64,000 nucleotides of DNA from JALCLA01 sp965653565. Its GTDB lineage: Bacteria > Pseudomonadota > Gammaproteobacteria > Xanthomonadales > Xanthomonadaceae. The notes below the pieces were generated by a model that was given only the letters and a program-made list of their open reading frames with translations, searched no databases and was not told the origin of the DNA. Positions 39,464 to 48,933 of this stretch are shown here, one piece after another (within the stretch, counting starts at the first letter, position 1; the number at the start of each line of letters is the position of its first letter). A program made the translations under genes and the position numbers. The stretch spans positions 74,529 to 138,528 of the forward strand of contig CBFHAI010000004.1 of the NCBI GenBank assembly GCA_965653565.1, read 5' to 3'.

Positions 39464-39979
39464 ATGCTGGCGCTCAAGCAAGCTCCGAACACACGCGAAC
39501 GTGACGAGGACGTTCCGCTCATCGAATTCTGCGACGAACGCCGGCTCAGCCTGCGCAGCCGTGTCGCGGTGCTCGAACAGGTCTGCGGCACGATCGCCGA
39601 GGCGCACGCAATGTCGTTCGCGTTCCAGGCGTTCGATGCGCAGTCGATCACGGTGGATTACGTCGACGGGCAACTGGCGATCTGCGTCGGCGAAACGGTG
39701 CCGGTGCCGCGGCTGGTTCGCAGCGAGGCCACCTTGCGTGCGCTGCCGGTCGCCGATCTGCTGATCGCATCCAATCTGATCTTCCTCGGCCGCGTAGTCC
39801 GCGACGTGCTCGGCGAGCAAGCGCGCAACGATGAATTCCTGGCGCTGGTGTGCGGCCGCGCCACCGCGCTCAATCCGGCCGATCGCTTCGAAAACGCCGC
39901 GCAATTGCGCGATCGGCTGCGCGAATGGCTGTCGCCGCCCGGCCACGACACCTATCCGATGAGCTGGACCTGGGCCTGA
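39464..39979 (+). CDS. Protein-kinase C-lobe-like protein without catalytic motifs
   Basis: The 171-residue product resembles only the C-terminal lobe of a Ser/Thr kinase: RVAVLEQVCGTIAEAHAMSF corresponds to the helix before the catalytic loop, and RATALNPADRFENAAQLRDR to the final helix (compare ATAPDPDRRYPSAEAFADDL in the kinase at 46147). The HRDxKPxN loop, DFG and N-lobe are missing; where the loop should be, there is AQSITVDYVDGQLAICVGE. It may be a pseudokinase scaffold or a decayed kinase. The downstream ECF sigma gene at 40958 would make a natural partner. The start is the ATG at 39464. Confidence 0.6.
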   Translation: MLALKQAPNTRERDEDVPLIEFCDERRLSLRSRVAVLEQVCGTIAEAHAMSFAFQAFDAQSITVDYVDGQLAICVGETVPVPRLVRSEATLRALPVADLLIASNLIFLGRVVRDVLGEQARNDEFLALVCGRATALNPADRFENAAQLRDRLREWLSPPGHDTYPMSWTWA

Positions 39980-40009
39980 TGTAACCGTACCGCGGGGAGT
40001 CGAAACGCA

Positions 40010-40684
40010 ATGGACGCGAGTTTTGCGATGGCAAGCGAAGGCGCCGGCGGCAACAGTATTTCGATCGTCGCGGTCGAACATGGTTTGCACGCCTATGTCG
40101 GCCTGCGGGCACCGATCTCGAAATGGTCGCAGCGGCGATCACGCCAGTTGACCGACGTGCGCGACTACCTGCTGGGCTTCGACCCGCGCCATGTCGTCGC
40201 CTGGTTGCCGATGCTGGAAGTGCGCGGCGTCGATGTGTTGAGCGAGTTGCTGGAAATGCTCGGCGAAAAGTCTGTCGGCAGCTCGCGTATAGAAGCACCG
40301 AGTCTGTGTCGCGCGCCGCTCGATGGCCGCTTGCCTCGCGTGGAGCATGTGATCGACGCGGGCTTTCTCGCGCAAAAACGCCGGCCGCTGCGCGTCGCCT
40401 CGCTGCGTTCGAAAATCGAATGGCTCAACGAACCGGAAGCACGGCCGTATCTCGATGCCTCGGTCGCGGCGCGCGGCCCGATCCACCCGGTCAAGCAGGC
40501 TGTACTGCCGTTGGTCGCCAGGTTGCGCGAACTGGCGAATCTGCACGGCCGCGTGCTGGTGATCGGCGAATGGGTCGCGGTGCGCGGTCTGTGCTCGAGC
40601 GTGATGGCGATCGGCGGCGGTTCGAAGAATCGGCGCCCGGCCATTCAGCGCGCCGATTCGGGCGGCGTACGGATGCGCGCCTGA
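40010..40684 (+). CDS. Hypothetical protein, 224 aa
   Basis: The product (MDASFAMASEGAGGNSISIV onward) has an N-terminal strand-rich part with EHGLHAYVGLRAPISKWSQR and a C-terminal alpha/beta part with LANLHGRVLVIGEWVAVRGL. There is no signal peptide or membrane segment and I do not recognise the family. It follows the kinase-like gene by 30 bases in the same direction, so the two may be co-transcribed. Confidence 0.55.
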   Translation: MDASFAMASEGAGGNSISIVAVEHGLHAYVGLRAPISKWSQRRSRQLTDVRDYLLGFDPRHVVAWLPMLEVRGVDVLSELLEMLGEKSVGSSRIEAPSLCRAPLDGRLPRVEHVIDAGFLAQKRRPLRVASLRSKIEWLNEPEARPYLDASVAARGPIHPVKQAVLPLVARLRELANLHGRVLVIGEWVAVRGLCSSVMAIGGGSKNRRPAIQRADSGGVRMRA

Positions 40685-40739
40685 TGGCGGGCGTGAAGAC
40701 GTCGCCGGTCGGCCCAGCTTGCGTCAACATTTGTCTCGT

Positions 40740-40795
40740 CGAATGCGAGTCGTATCGGATCGAAACCGCTAGTTCGCATTCGTCGCGTCGTATTT
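40740..40795 (+). terminator. Possible terminator after the 224-aa gene
   Basis: CGAATGCGA (40740-40748) pairs with TCGCATTCG (40774-40782) across a 25-base loop, and TATTTTT follows nine bases later. The long loop and distance make it weak. The rest of the 273-base gap to the sigma gene shows nothing recognisable. Confidence 0.3.
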
Positions 40796-40957
40796 TTCGG
40801 GAAAACGCGCGTGCTGGGCGTTGATGCCGACGCCGACCCCGCCGAAATCGGCCTCGGCACGCCGCACGACGACTGCGCCGAGCGGAGCGCCCGACCCGCA
40901 ACACAAGCCCCAATTGTCGGTGTAGGCTTGGCCGCGTGTACCCGAGGCGAGTCCGCC

Positions 40958-41518
40958 GTGAGCGATGAACGGGGCGAGGTAACGCTTCTGCTGGAACAAC
41001 TGCGCGAAGGCCAGCCGCAGGCCGAATCGCATCTGTTCACGCTGGCCTACGACCGGCTGCGCCGCATCGCCGGCTCGCATGTGCGCCGCGCGGGAAACCT
41101 CGTCACGCTCAACCCGACGGCGCTGGTCAGCGAGGCTTACGTCAAGTTCCGTCCGGCCGCACTGCGCGACGTGGAAACCTCGGCGCACTTCTATCGCATC
41201 ATGTCGCGCGCGATGCGTCAGGTGGTGATCGATCTGGTGCGCCGCCGCACCTCGCTGAATGCCGCGCAGGTGCGCTCGGTGACGCTCGACGAGCAGCTTC
41301 CCGAGGCCGGCATGCCGCTCGAAGAGCTGCTCACTCTCGACGAAGCCCTGACCGGCCTGGAATCGCTCGACCAGGAACTCGCGCAGCTGGTGGAGTGGCG
41401 CTTCTACGGTGGCCTCGACGTCGACGAAATCGCCGCCCTGATGGGTGTCACCGGCCGCACCGTGCGCCGCAAGTGGCAGGTCGCGAAAATGATTCTTTCG
41501 CAATACCTCGCCGAATAG
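40958..41518 (+). CDS. ECF-type RNA polymerase sigma factor (Sig-70_X6-like)
   Basis: The 186-residue protein from the GTG at 40958 has sigma region 2 (AESHLFTLAYDRLRRIAGSH, then TALVSEAYVKF and HFYRIMSRAMRQVVIDLVRR) and region 4 (LVEWRFYGGLDVDEIAALMG with VTGRTVRRKWQVAKMIL). It is of the type in which the sigma gene is often followed by a Ser/Thr kinase-TPR gene; here the next gene is mfd on the other strand, so this copy has no adjacent intact kinase. Longer upstream frames give unlikely sequence. Confidence 0.85.
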   Translation: MSDERGEVTLLLEQLREGQPQAESHLFTLAYDRLRRIAGSHVRRAGNLVTLNPTALVSEAYVKFRPAALRDVETSAHFYRIMSRAMRQVVIDLVRRRTSLNAAQVRSVTLDEQLPEAGMPLEELLTLDEALTGLESLDQELAQLVEWRFYGGLDVDEIAALMGVTGRTVRRKWQVAKMILSQYLAE

Positions 41519-41622
41519 CCGGGCTTCTCCCGAAGCGCATCAGCGGCAACTAATCACCACCCGATCCCGCGACGGGGCCCACCCAGCGCGCCCTCGCTAC
41601 TCGTCCCTAACCTCGCTCCTAA

Positions 41623-44600
41623 CTAGCTCCCCCGCAACCCACGCGCGCCCAGCGCCGCCAGCAAATCCCGCGCCGTGCGCATCCGCTCCGCGGCACCCGG
41701 CAGATCCAGCCGGAACTTCAATTTGTCCTGCCCGTCGAGCGAATACACGCGCGGCTGCTGCTGGATCATCTTGATGATGACGATCGGTTCCACCGCCGGC
41801 TTCGGCGTGAAGGTGACGCGTCCGCCGCGCTCGCCGACTTCGAGCTTGCGGATGCCGAGCGCGGTCGCCGCCAGTTTCAGTTCCGCGACGGCGAACAGAT
41901 GCTTCACCGGATCGGGCAGCAGACCGAACCGATCGATCATCTCGACCTGCAGTTCGCGCAGCGCATCGACATCGCGCGCCGAGGCGATGCGCTTGTAGAG
42001 CGTCAGGCGCGCGTGCACGTCCGGCAGGTAGTCGTCGGGAATCAGCGCGGGCAGATGCAGTTCGACATCGGCGCCGTGGCGGTCGACATCGTCGAGATCG
42101 GGAATCTTGCCCTGCTTGATCGAACGCACCGCGCGTTCCAGCAACTCGGTGTAGAGGCTGAAACCGACCTCGGCGATCTGGCCGCTCTGTTCCTCGCCGA
42201 GCAGTTCGCCGGCGCCGCGGATTTCGAGATCGTGCGTGGCCAGCGTAAAGCCCGCGCCGAGCTCGTCGAGCGAGGCGATCGCCTCCAGCCGCTTGGCCGC
42301 ATCGCTGGTGATCGATTTCTTGTCGGGCACCACGAGATAGGCGTAGGCGCGATGATGCGAACGTCCGACGCGGCCGCGCAGCTGATGCAACTGGGCCAGA
42401 CCGAAACGATCGGCGCGGTTGATGATGATCGTATTGGCGCTCGGAATATCGATGCCCGATTCGATGATCGTGGTGCACACCAGCACGTTGAAACGCTGGC
42501 GATGGAAATCGAACATCACCTGCTCGAGTTCGCGCTCGGCCATCTGGCCGTGGGCCACGCGGATGCGCGCTTCGGGCACCAGCGTGGCGAGGTCGCGCGC
42601 GGTGCGTTCGATGCTTTCGACTTCGTTGTGCAGGAAGTAGATCTGCCCGCCGCGTGCCAGTTCGCGCTGGAAGGCTTCGCGCAACAGCGCCGCATCCCAT
42701 TGCACGACGAAGGTCTGCACGGCCAAGCGATGTGCGGGCGGCGTCGCGATGATGGAAAGTTCGCGCAGGCCGGCCATCGCCATATTCAGCGTGCGCGGAA
42801 TCGGCGTGGCGGTGAGCGTGAGCAGATGCACTTCGGCGCGCATCGCCTTCAGGCGTTCCTTCTGCCGCACGCCGAAGCGCTGTTCTTCGTCGACGATGAC
42901 GAGGCCGACATCCTTGAACTTGACGTCTTCCTGCAGCAGCCGGTGCGTGCCGACGATCACATCGATGCGCCCGTCGGCGAGTTTCTGCAGTTCGGCCGCG
43001 ATCTCCTTTTTCGATTTGAAGCGCGACAGCACTTCGACGCGGATCGGCCAGTCGGCGTAACGATCGCGGAAATTGCGGTAGTGCTGCTCGGCCAGCAGCG
43101 TGGTCGGCACCAGCAGCGCGACCTGCTTGCCGGCGGTGGCGGCGACGAAAGCGGCACGTACCGCGACTTCGGTTTTTCCGAAGCCCACATCGCCGCAGAC
43201 CACGCGGTCCATCGGCGTGCTGCCGGCCAGATCGGCGATCACCGCTTCGATCGACGCCAATTGATCCGGCGTTTCCTCGAACGGGAATTGCGCCGCGAAC
43301 TGCTCGTACATCACGCGATCGACTTCCATCGCCAGCCCGGCGCGCGCGCGCCGCTTGGCCTGGATTTCGAGCAATTCGGCGGCCACGTCGCGGACTTTTT
43401 CCGCCGCCTTCTTCTTGGCTTTCTCCCACTGTTCGCCGCCGAGCGAGTGCAGCGGCGCCAGTTCCGGCGACGCGCCGGAGTAGCGGCTCACCAGATGCAA
43501 TTGCGCGACGGGCACGTAGAGCTTGTCGCCCTTGGCGTATTCGATCGCGAGGAATTCCGCGGTGTTGCCGCCGACATCGAGCGACTCGAGCCCGCGATAA
43601 CGGCCGACGCCGTGATCCTCGTGCACGATCGGCGCGCCGAGCGTGATTTCGCTCAGATCGCGGATGATCGCTTCGGGCTCGCGGCCCGCGCGTTTGCGCC
43701 GGCGCGTCTGGGTGGCGCGTTCCGGATAGAACTGGCGCTCGGTGAGCACGCAGATCGCCGGCTCGATCAGCGCGAAACCGTCCTCCAGCGGCGCCACCGT
43801 GATGGCGTAGCGCAAGTCGTCGGCCGCCAGGAAGGCGCGCCAATCGGCGACCGGTTCGGCCCGCAGTTGCAGCGCGGCGAGGCTTTCGTTCAAGCCTTCG
43901 CGGCGCCCGGGCGAATCGGCCGCGATCAACACGCGGCCCGGATAGCTGGCGAGGAAACTGCGCAGCGCCGCCGCGTTGTCGTCGCCTTTCTGCGCCAGCG
44001 GCAACGATGGCGCGGGCTGGTCGCCGAGCGCGTGCGCGTCGTCCCAGCGCGGATGCTCGCGCGCCACCACTTCCACCCGGCCGGTGCGATTCAGGCGCTC
44101 GCGCAGCACGTCCGGCGGCAGGAACAGCTCGTCCGGTGCGAGCACCGGGCGTTCCACGTCGTGGCGCCGTTGTTCGTAGCGTTCGGCGGTCTGCGCCCAG
44201 AACGCCTCGGCCGCGCCGAGCACGCCTTCGCCGAGCACGCACAGCGCATCGCCGGCGAGGTAGTCGAACAAGGTGGCGGTTTTCTCGAAGAACAGCGGCA
44301 GGTAGTACTCGATGCCGGCCGGCGCGCCGCCTTCCTTCAAATCCTGATACAGCGGACAGCGCCGCGGATCGATCGGAAAGCGTTCGCGCAGCAGGTTGCG
44401 GAAGGCGCGCGCGGCGTTTTCGTCGAGCGGAAACTCGCGCGCGGGCAGCATGCGCACGGCTTCCACACGCTGCTGCGAGCGCTGCGTTTCCGGGTCGAAG
44501 CTGCGGATCGAGTCGATCTCCTCGTCGAGCAGCTCGATGCGGTACGGCTCCGACGAGCCCATCGGGAACACGTCGAGCAGGGCGCCGCGGACGGCGAAAT

Positions 44601-45099
44601 CGCCCGGATCGAGCACCTGTGGCACATGCCGGTAGCCGGCCGATTCGAGCCGGCGTTTCTCGCCATCCAGATCGAGTTTCTGCCCCGATTCGACCACCAG
44701 CGCGTTGCCGGCCACGAATTCCACCGGGCTCAGGCGTTGCATCAGCGTCGCGACCGGCACCACCAGCACGCCGCGCCGCGTCGAGGGCAATCGGTACAGC
44801 GCCGCGACGCGCTGCGACACGATGTCCGGGTGCGGGCTGAAGAGATCGTAGGGCAGCGTCTCCCAGTCCGGGAAATGCAGCACGGGCAACTCGCCCGCGA
44901 ACACCTTCAATTCGGCTTCCAGCGCGTGCGCGGCATGCGTGTCGCGCGTGGTGACCATCACCAGCCCGGCATGCTTCTGCGCCGCCCGCGCGACCGCCAG
45001 CGCGAAGGCGCTGGGGCTGGCGGGCGCGCGCCAATCGGCACGCTTCTGACTGCCATGCGGCAGCGGCGGATTCAACAGGGAAACAACGGAGTCGTTCAA
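41623..45099 (-). CDS. mfd: Transcription-repair coupling factor Mfd
   Basis: The 1158-residue protein is full length (E. coli 1148). Mfd releases RNA polymerase stalled at lesions and recruits UvrA. The UvrB-homology region comes first (HFPDWETLPYDLFSPHPDIV near 75-94). The RNA polymerase interaction domain lies near 470-560 (IVHEDHGVGRYRGLESL, GDKLYVPVAQLHLVSRY). The translocase has Walker A GDVGFGKTEVA, DEEQ in VIVDEEQRFG, TLTATPIPRTLNMA, TTIIESGIDIP and QLRGRVGRS. The TRCF domain is C-terminal. It is convergent with the sigma gene before it. Confidence 0.97.
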   Translation of the reverse strand: MNDSVVSLLNPPLPHGSQKRADWRAPASPSAFALAVARAAQKHAGLVMVTTRDTHAAHALEAELKVFAGELPVLHFPDWETLPYDLFSPHPDIVSQRVAALYRLPSTRRGVLVVPVATLMQRLSPVEFVAGNALVVESGQKLDLDGEKRRLESAGYRHVPQVLDPGDFAVRGALLDVFPMGSSEPYRIELLDEEIDSIRSFDPETQRSQQRVEAVRMLPAREFPLDENAARAFRNLLRERFPIDPRRCPLYQDLKEGGAPAGIEYYLPLFFEKTATLFDYLAGDALCVLGEGVLGAAEAFWAQTAERYEQRRHDVERPVLAPDELFLPPDVLRERLNRTGRVEVVAREHPRWDDAHALGDQPAPSLPLAQKGDDNAAALRSFLASYPGRVLIAADSPGRREGLNESLAALQLRAEPVADWRAFLAADDLRYAITVAPLEDGFALIEPAICVLTERQFYPERATQTRRRKRAGREPEAIIRDLSEITLGAPIVHEDHGVGRYRGLESLDVGGNTAEFLAIEYAKGDKLYVPVAQLHLVSRYSGASPELAPLHSLGGEQWEKAKKKAAEKVRDVAAELLEIQAKRRARAGLAMEVDRVMYEQFAAQFPFEETPDQLASIEAVIADLAGSTPMDRVVCGDVGFGKTEVAVRAAFVAATAGKQVALLVPTTLLAEQHYRNFRDRYADWPIRVEVLSRFKSKKEIAAELQKLADGRIDVIVGTHRLLQEDVKFKDVGLVIVDEEQRFGVRQKERLKAMRAEVHLLTLTATPIPRTLNMAMAGLRELSIIATPPAHRLAVQTFVVQWDAALLREAFQRELARGGQIYFLHNEVESIERTARDLATLVPEARIRVAHGQMAERELEQVMFDFHRQRFNVLVCTTIIESGIDIPSANTIIINRADRFGLAQLHQLRGRVGRSHHRAYAYLVVPDKKSITSDAAKRLEAIASLDELGAGFTLATHDLEIRGAGELLGEEQSGQIAEVGFSLYTELLERAVRSIKQGKIPDLDDVDRHGADVELHLPALIPDDYLPDVHARLTLYKRIASARDVDALRELQVEMIDRFGLLPDPVKHLFAVAELKLAATALGIRKLEVGERGGRVTFTPKPAVEPIVIIKMIQQQPRVYSLDGQDKLKFRLDLPGAAERMRTARDLLAALGARGLRGS

Positions 45100-45195
45100 C
45101 GCAAGGCGGATGAGCGCGAAGGGGCGCGGATTTTACCGCAGGCGGGGGCGGGTTACCGGGGTTGCGCCAATGCCGGGAAGGTCGCTAAGCAGGAA

Positions 45196-45357
45196 AGAGC
45201 GAGAGAAGGACGCAGAGGACGCAAAGATGGAAGAGAAAGTGCGCAGAGAAGAACTTCGGTCAGAAGCGACGGAACTTCAGGGCACCGCTGTCCCTTTGAT
45301 TTTTTCTCCGTGCCCTCTCTTCACAATCTCCGTGTCCTCTGTGTCCCGCTCTGCTCT
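45196..45357. repeat. Imperfect 160-bp inverted repeat (intergenic)
   Basis: The left arm (about 45196-45253, purine-rich with GACGCAGAGGACGCAAAG) is an imperfect reverse complement of the right arm (about 45299-45357, with CTCCGTGTCCTCTGTGTCCC), separated by about 45 bases. Short repeats of this rough design are scattered in many proteobacterial genomes. It lies in the 478-base gap between mfd and the second sigma gene, which otherwise holds only the probable promoter of the sigma-kinase operon and no gene. Confidence 0.55.
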
Positions 45358-45577
45358 AACACGCGAAACAGCATAAAAAGCCTAGGGGAATCGAGCACGC
45401 CAGGCGTCTTGCATCGATGTGCTAACGCAGTCCTGCGGCAAAACGTTTCATTGCCGCGATGTGTCGTTGGTGCACGCGCAATTTCGGAATACCGGGGACG
45501 GTCCTGCGTAACGACTGCGGTCCGTACCCAGCTTCGGACCAGCCCGGTCCGTATCTTTCACCGCAGTGGAGACGACG

Positions 45578-46150
45578 ATGGGTCAGGCGATACCGGCGCA
45601 ACGCGCGCAGTTGACAGGCCTGTTGCATGCATGGAGCGGAGGCGATGGCAAGGCGGCCGATGCGGTGTTGTCGCTGGTCTACGATCGCATCCGCGAACTC
45701 GCCGCGCGCCGGTTGCGCGCCGATGGTTCGCAATTGCTGCTGCAGCCCACCGAACTGGCCAACGAGTTGGTGCTCAACCTGCTCGATACCGAGGTCGCGT
45801 GGCAGGACCGCGCGCATTTCTTCAAGACGGTGGCGGTCGCGATGCGCAACATCCTGCACGATCTCGGCCGCCGCCAGGCCAGTATCAAGCGAGGCGGCGG
45901 GCAGGTGCGGGTAACGCTGGGGGCGGCGAGCGAAGTGCCGGTGGAAGAAATCGGCGATGCCGACTCCCTCTACGAAGCGCTGACGCAACTGCGCCACAGC
46001 GATGCGCGCAAGGCCGATGTGGTCGAACTCAGTTATCTGGTCGGCCTGGAACTCGAGGAAATCGCGCGCGTGCTGGATGTCTCGCTCGCCACCATCAATC
46101 GCGACATGCGTTTCGCGCGCGCCTGGCTGAAACAACGACTGGATCCATGA
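45578..46150 (+). CDS. ECF-type sigma factor (Sig-70_X6-like), partner of the kinase-TPR gene
   Basis: The 190-residue protein starts best at ATG 45578, which has GGAG six bases upstream (a GTG at 45566 is possible). Region 2 is seen in VLSLVYDRIRELAARRLRAD, PTELANELVLNLLD and HFFKTVAVAMRNILHDLGRR; region 4 in VVELSYLVGLELEEIARVLD and SLATINRDMRFARAWLKQRL. It is the same type as the factor at 40958. Its stop overlaps the kinase ATG (ATGA), so the kinase probably controls or is controlled by it. Confidence 0.87.
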   Translation: MGQAIPAQRAQLTGLLHAWSGGDGKAADAVLSLVYDRIRELAARRLRADGSQLLLQPTELANELVLNLLDTEVAWQDRAHFFKTVAVAMRNILHDLGRRQASIKRGGGQVRVTLGAASEVPVEEIGDADSLYEALTQLRHSDARKADVVELSYLVGLELEEIARVLDVSLATINRDMRFARAWLKQRLDP

Positions 46151-48933
46151 GCCAGACCCGCTGGGAAATCCTCGAACGCCTGTTCGACGAAGGACTGCAA
46201 CTACTGCCGGCACAGCGCGAGGGCTGGCTGGCGGCGCTCACCATCGATGACGATCTGCGCGCCGAACTGGCGGGCATGCTGTCGGCCGACATGCGTACGG
46301 CCGAACTGACCAGACGTTTCGACGCGGCGATCGTCCAAGCCACCGATGCCCCGCTGCCGGGCATGCGTCTGGGGCCGTATCGGTTGCTGCGCGAACTGGG
46401 CAGCGGCGGCATGGGGCTGGTGTATCTGGCCGAACGCGCCGACGAGCAATTCCGCCACCAGGTGGCGATCAAACTGATTCGCGGCCTGGCTACCGGCGAT
46501 GCCGCGCGGCAACTGCGGCATGAGCGGCAGATTCTCGCCGAGTTCGCGCATCCGGGCATCGCGCGACTGCTCGACGGCGGCGAAACCGCGCAGGGCCAGC
46601 CGTACCTGGTGATGGAATACGTGCCGGGCGAAGTCATCACCGATGCCTGCCGGCGCCTGCAGTTGTCCGTTGCGCGGCGTGTCGAACTGCTGCACGAAGT
46701 GGCGCGTGCGGTGCACTACGCGCATCAGCGCCTGATCGTGCATCGCGACATCAAGCCGGCGAATGTCCTGTTGCGCGACGACGGCCGGCCGGTGCTGCTC
46801 GACTTCGGCATCGCCAAGCTGGTCGATCCGGACTCGCGCCAGTCGATCGCGACGCAGCCGTGGTTCACGCCGGCGTATGCGAGTCCGGAACAGCGGCGCG
46901 GCGAAGTACTCAGCACCGCCACCGATGTCTATGCGTTGGGACTGCTGCTGAGCGAACTGCTCACCGACGTAGCGCCGAATGCGACCGTCGACGGCGAATT
47001 GCCGGCGCCCAGCAGTGTCGCGCCGGCCTCGCGCCGCGCTGCGTTGCGCGGCGATCTGGATCGCATCGTATTGCGCGCCACGGCGCCCGATCCCGATCGC
47101 CGCTATCCGTCGGCCGAAGCCTTCGCCGACGACCTGCAGCGCCATCTCGCCGGCGAGCCGGTGCGTGCGGTGCCCGATAGCCTGCACTACCGGTTGCGCA
47201 AGCTGTTGCGGCGGCATCCGTTCGGCGCGCTCGGCGTGCTGATTGCCGCCGTCCTGCTGGCGGGTTTCGGCGGGCGTCTGGCCGACGAACGCGATCGCGC
47301 GGTGCGCGCCGAGCGCGAAGCCATTGCGCAGAACCAGGCGGCGCAGGCGGTGACGGCTTTTCTCGTCGATATTTTCCGCGAGGCCGATCCGCAGCGTGCA
47401 CGCGGCGCCAGCCTGTCGCCCATCGAACTGATCGACCGCGGCCGCGAGCGCGTCGATTCGGATTTCAACCTCTGCGCCACGCAGCGCATGCGACTGCTCG
47501 ATGCGTTCGGCGAAATCTACGGAAATCTCGGCCAGCCGACGAAAGCCTCGGCGGCATTGCGCGATGCGCTGCGCCTCGCGCGCGAAGGCAACATCGATCC
47601 CGCCACGCATGCCGACCTGTGGTCGAAGCTCGGCACCTCGTTGCAGGCGCGTGCGGTCTACGGCGAGGCCGAATCGGCTTACACCACGGCGTTGCAGCTG
47701 CGTCGTTCGAACAATGATCCGTTGGGCGCGGCGCACGCGGCGGCCGACCTGGGCCTGGTGCTGGCCCGGCAGAATCGCATCAACGAAGCCGAGCCGATGC
47801 TGCGCGAGGCGATCGAACAACTTTCGACGCTGCTCGGCGCGCAACATCCCGACACGCTCGAAACGCAGGCCTATCTCGCCGAAATGCTGCGCATGGACGG
47901 CCGTCTGGAAGCCGCCGAGCCGGTGATGGATCGCGCCATCGCCGGCTTGCGCAGTCAACTGGGGCCCGACGATCCGCAGTTGCTCGGCGCACTCGGTCTG
48001 CAGGCCGAACTGCTGCGCGAAATGGGCAAGCGCCGCGAAGCCGAAGCGGTGCTGCTGGAAATGCTCGAACACGACGTGCGCCTGCAGGAACGCGACAGCA
48101 ACCAGCTGGCGCTGGTGCATAGCGCGCTCGGCTCGGTTTACTACGAGGACGGACGCACGCGCAAAGCCACCGAGCATCTGCTGGCATCGCTGCGCATCAG
48201 CGAACTGACGCTCGACCCGTTCGACCCGTCGCTCGCCATCGACTACAACAACGTCGCCGCACTGTACGAAGAGCAGGGCGACTACGCCGCGGCCGAGCCA
48301 TTGATGCGCCGCGCGCTGTCGATAGCGACGGCGAGCGCCGGCGAGCAGCCGCTGCTGCATCGGCAATATCGCCAGAATCTTGGACGGTTGCTGCTGCTGG
48401 CCGGCAAGCGGGAAGAGGCGCACAAGTGGCTGACGCGGCCGATCGACGCCGGCGAAGGCGAGGGTTTTCGCTTGCAGCGCTGGCGCCAGCGGCTGCATCT
48501 GGCCGAGTGGGAGCGGCGCTACGGCAATCCGCTCGCCGCGCTTCGCCATCTGCGCGAAGCGGAGAAAACCGTCGACGATGTCGGCGGCCTGACCGGCGCG
48601 CGCTACGCGCAGTTGCTGCGCACGCGCGGCCTGCTCGAGCAAAGCAAGGGCGCGCACGATGCGGCGCGTCGCGATTTGCAGCAGGCGCTGACCCTCCTGC
48701 GCGCCGCCCGCGGCGAGGCCTACGTCGGCACCGGCGAGTTGCTGCTCGACCTGGCCGAACTCGATCTGCACGACGGCAACGCGGCGCAGGCGCGCACGCA
48801 GTTGCAGCAGGCGCGCGCGATCCTCGAACCGGTGCTGGCCGAGATGGCGCCGCAGCGGGCGCGGCTGGAGCAACTCGCGGCCCGTGCGGGCCAAGCAATC
48901 GTCAGTCGCGCGACTTTTTCAGCGGCAGGCTGA
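46147..48933 (+). CDS. Membrane Ser/Thr protein kinase fused to TPR repeats
   Basis: This 928-residue protein has a complete kinase domain (about 76-340): LGSGGMGLVY loop, Lys109 (VAIK), HRDIKPANV at 199-207, DFG at 219-221 and ASPEQ at 245-249. A single membrane helix (about 358-376, GALGVLIAAVLLAGF) follows, then about 550 residues of tetratricopeptide repeats (for example GEAESAYTTALQLRRSNNDP, DYAAAEPLMRRALSIATASA), which would lie outside the cytoplasm. The N-terminal 70 residues are a short helical domain. It phosphorylates unknown targets, possibly the sigma factor. It overlaps the convergent GNAT gene by 32 bases. Confidence 0.92.
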   Translation: MSQTRWEILERLFDEGLQLLPAQREGWLAALTIDDDLRAELAGMLSADMRTAELTRRFDAAIVQATDAPLPGMRLGPYRLLRELGSGGMGLVYLAERADEQFRHQVAIKLIRGLATGDAARQLRHERQILAEFAHPGIARLLDGGETAQGQPYLVMEYVPGEVITDACRRLQLSVARRVELLHEVARAVHYAHQRLIVHRDIKPANVLLRDDGRPVLLDFGIAKLVDPDSRQSIATQPWFTPAYASPEQRRGEVLSTATDVYALGLLLSELLTDVAPNATVDGELPAPSSVAPASRRAALRGDLDRIVLRATAPDPDRRYPSAEAFADDLQRHLAGEPVRAVPDSLHYRLRKLLRRHPFGALGVLIAAVLLAGFGGRLADERDRAVRAEREAIAQNQAAQAVTAFLVDIFREADPQRARGASLSPIELIDRGRERVDSDFNLCATQRMRLLDAFGEIYGNLGQPTKASAALRDALRLAREGNIDPATHADLWSKLGTSLQARAVYGEAESAYTTALQLRRSNNDPLGAAHAAADLGLVLARQNRINEAEPMLREAIEQLSTLLGAQHPDTLETQAYLAEMLRMDGRLEAAEPVMDRAIAGLRSQLGPDDPQLLGALGLQAELLREMGKRREAEAVLLEMLEHDVRLQERDSNQLALVHSALGSVYYEDGRTRKATEHLLASLRISELTLDPFDPSLAIDYNNVAALYEEQGDYAAAEPLMRRALSIATASAGEQPLLHRQYRQNLGRLLLLAGKREEAHKWLTRPIDAGEGEGFRLQRWRQRLHLAEWERRYGNPLAALRHLREAEKTVDDVGGLTGARYAQLLRTRGLLEQSKGAHDAARRDLQQALTLLRAARGEAYVGTGELLLDLAELDLHDGNAAQARTQLQQARAILEPVLAEMAPQRARLEQLAARAGQAIVSRATFSAAG

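Noticed and set aside
41597..45034. A second very long open frame on the minus strand overlapping mfd, and a plus-strand frame open from 41899 into the kinase gene
   Set aside because: Both are GC-rich shadow frames of genuine genes (mfd and the kinase). Their residues are Arg/Ala/Pro-rich and show no domains.
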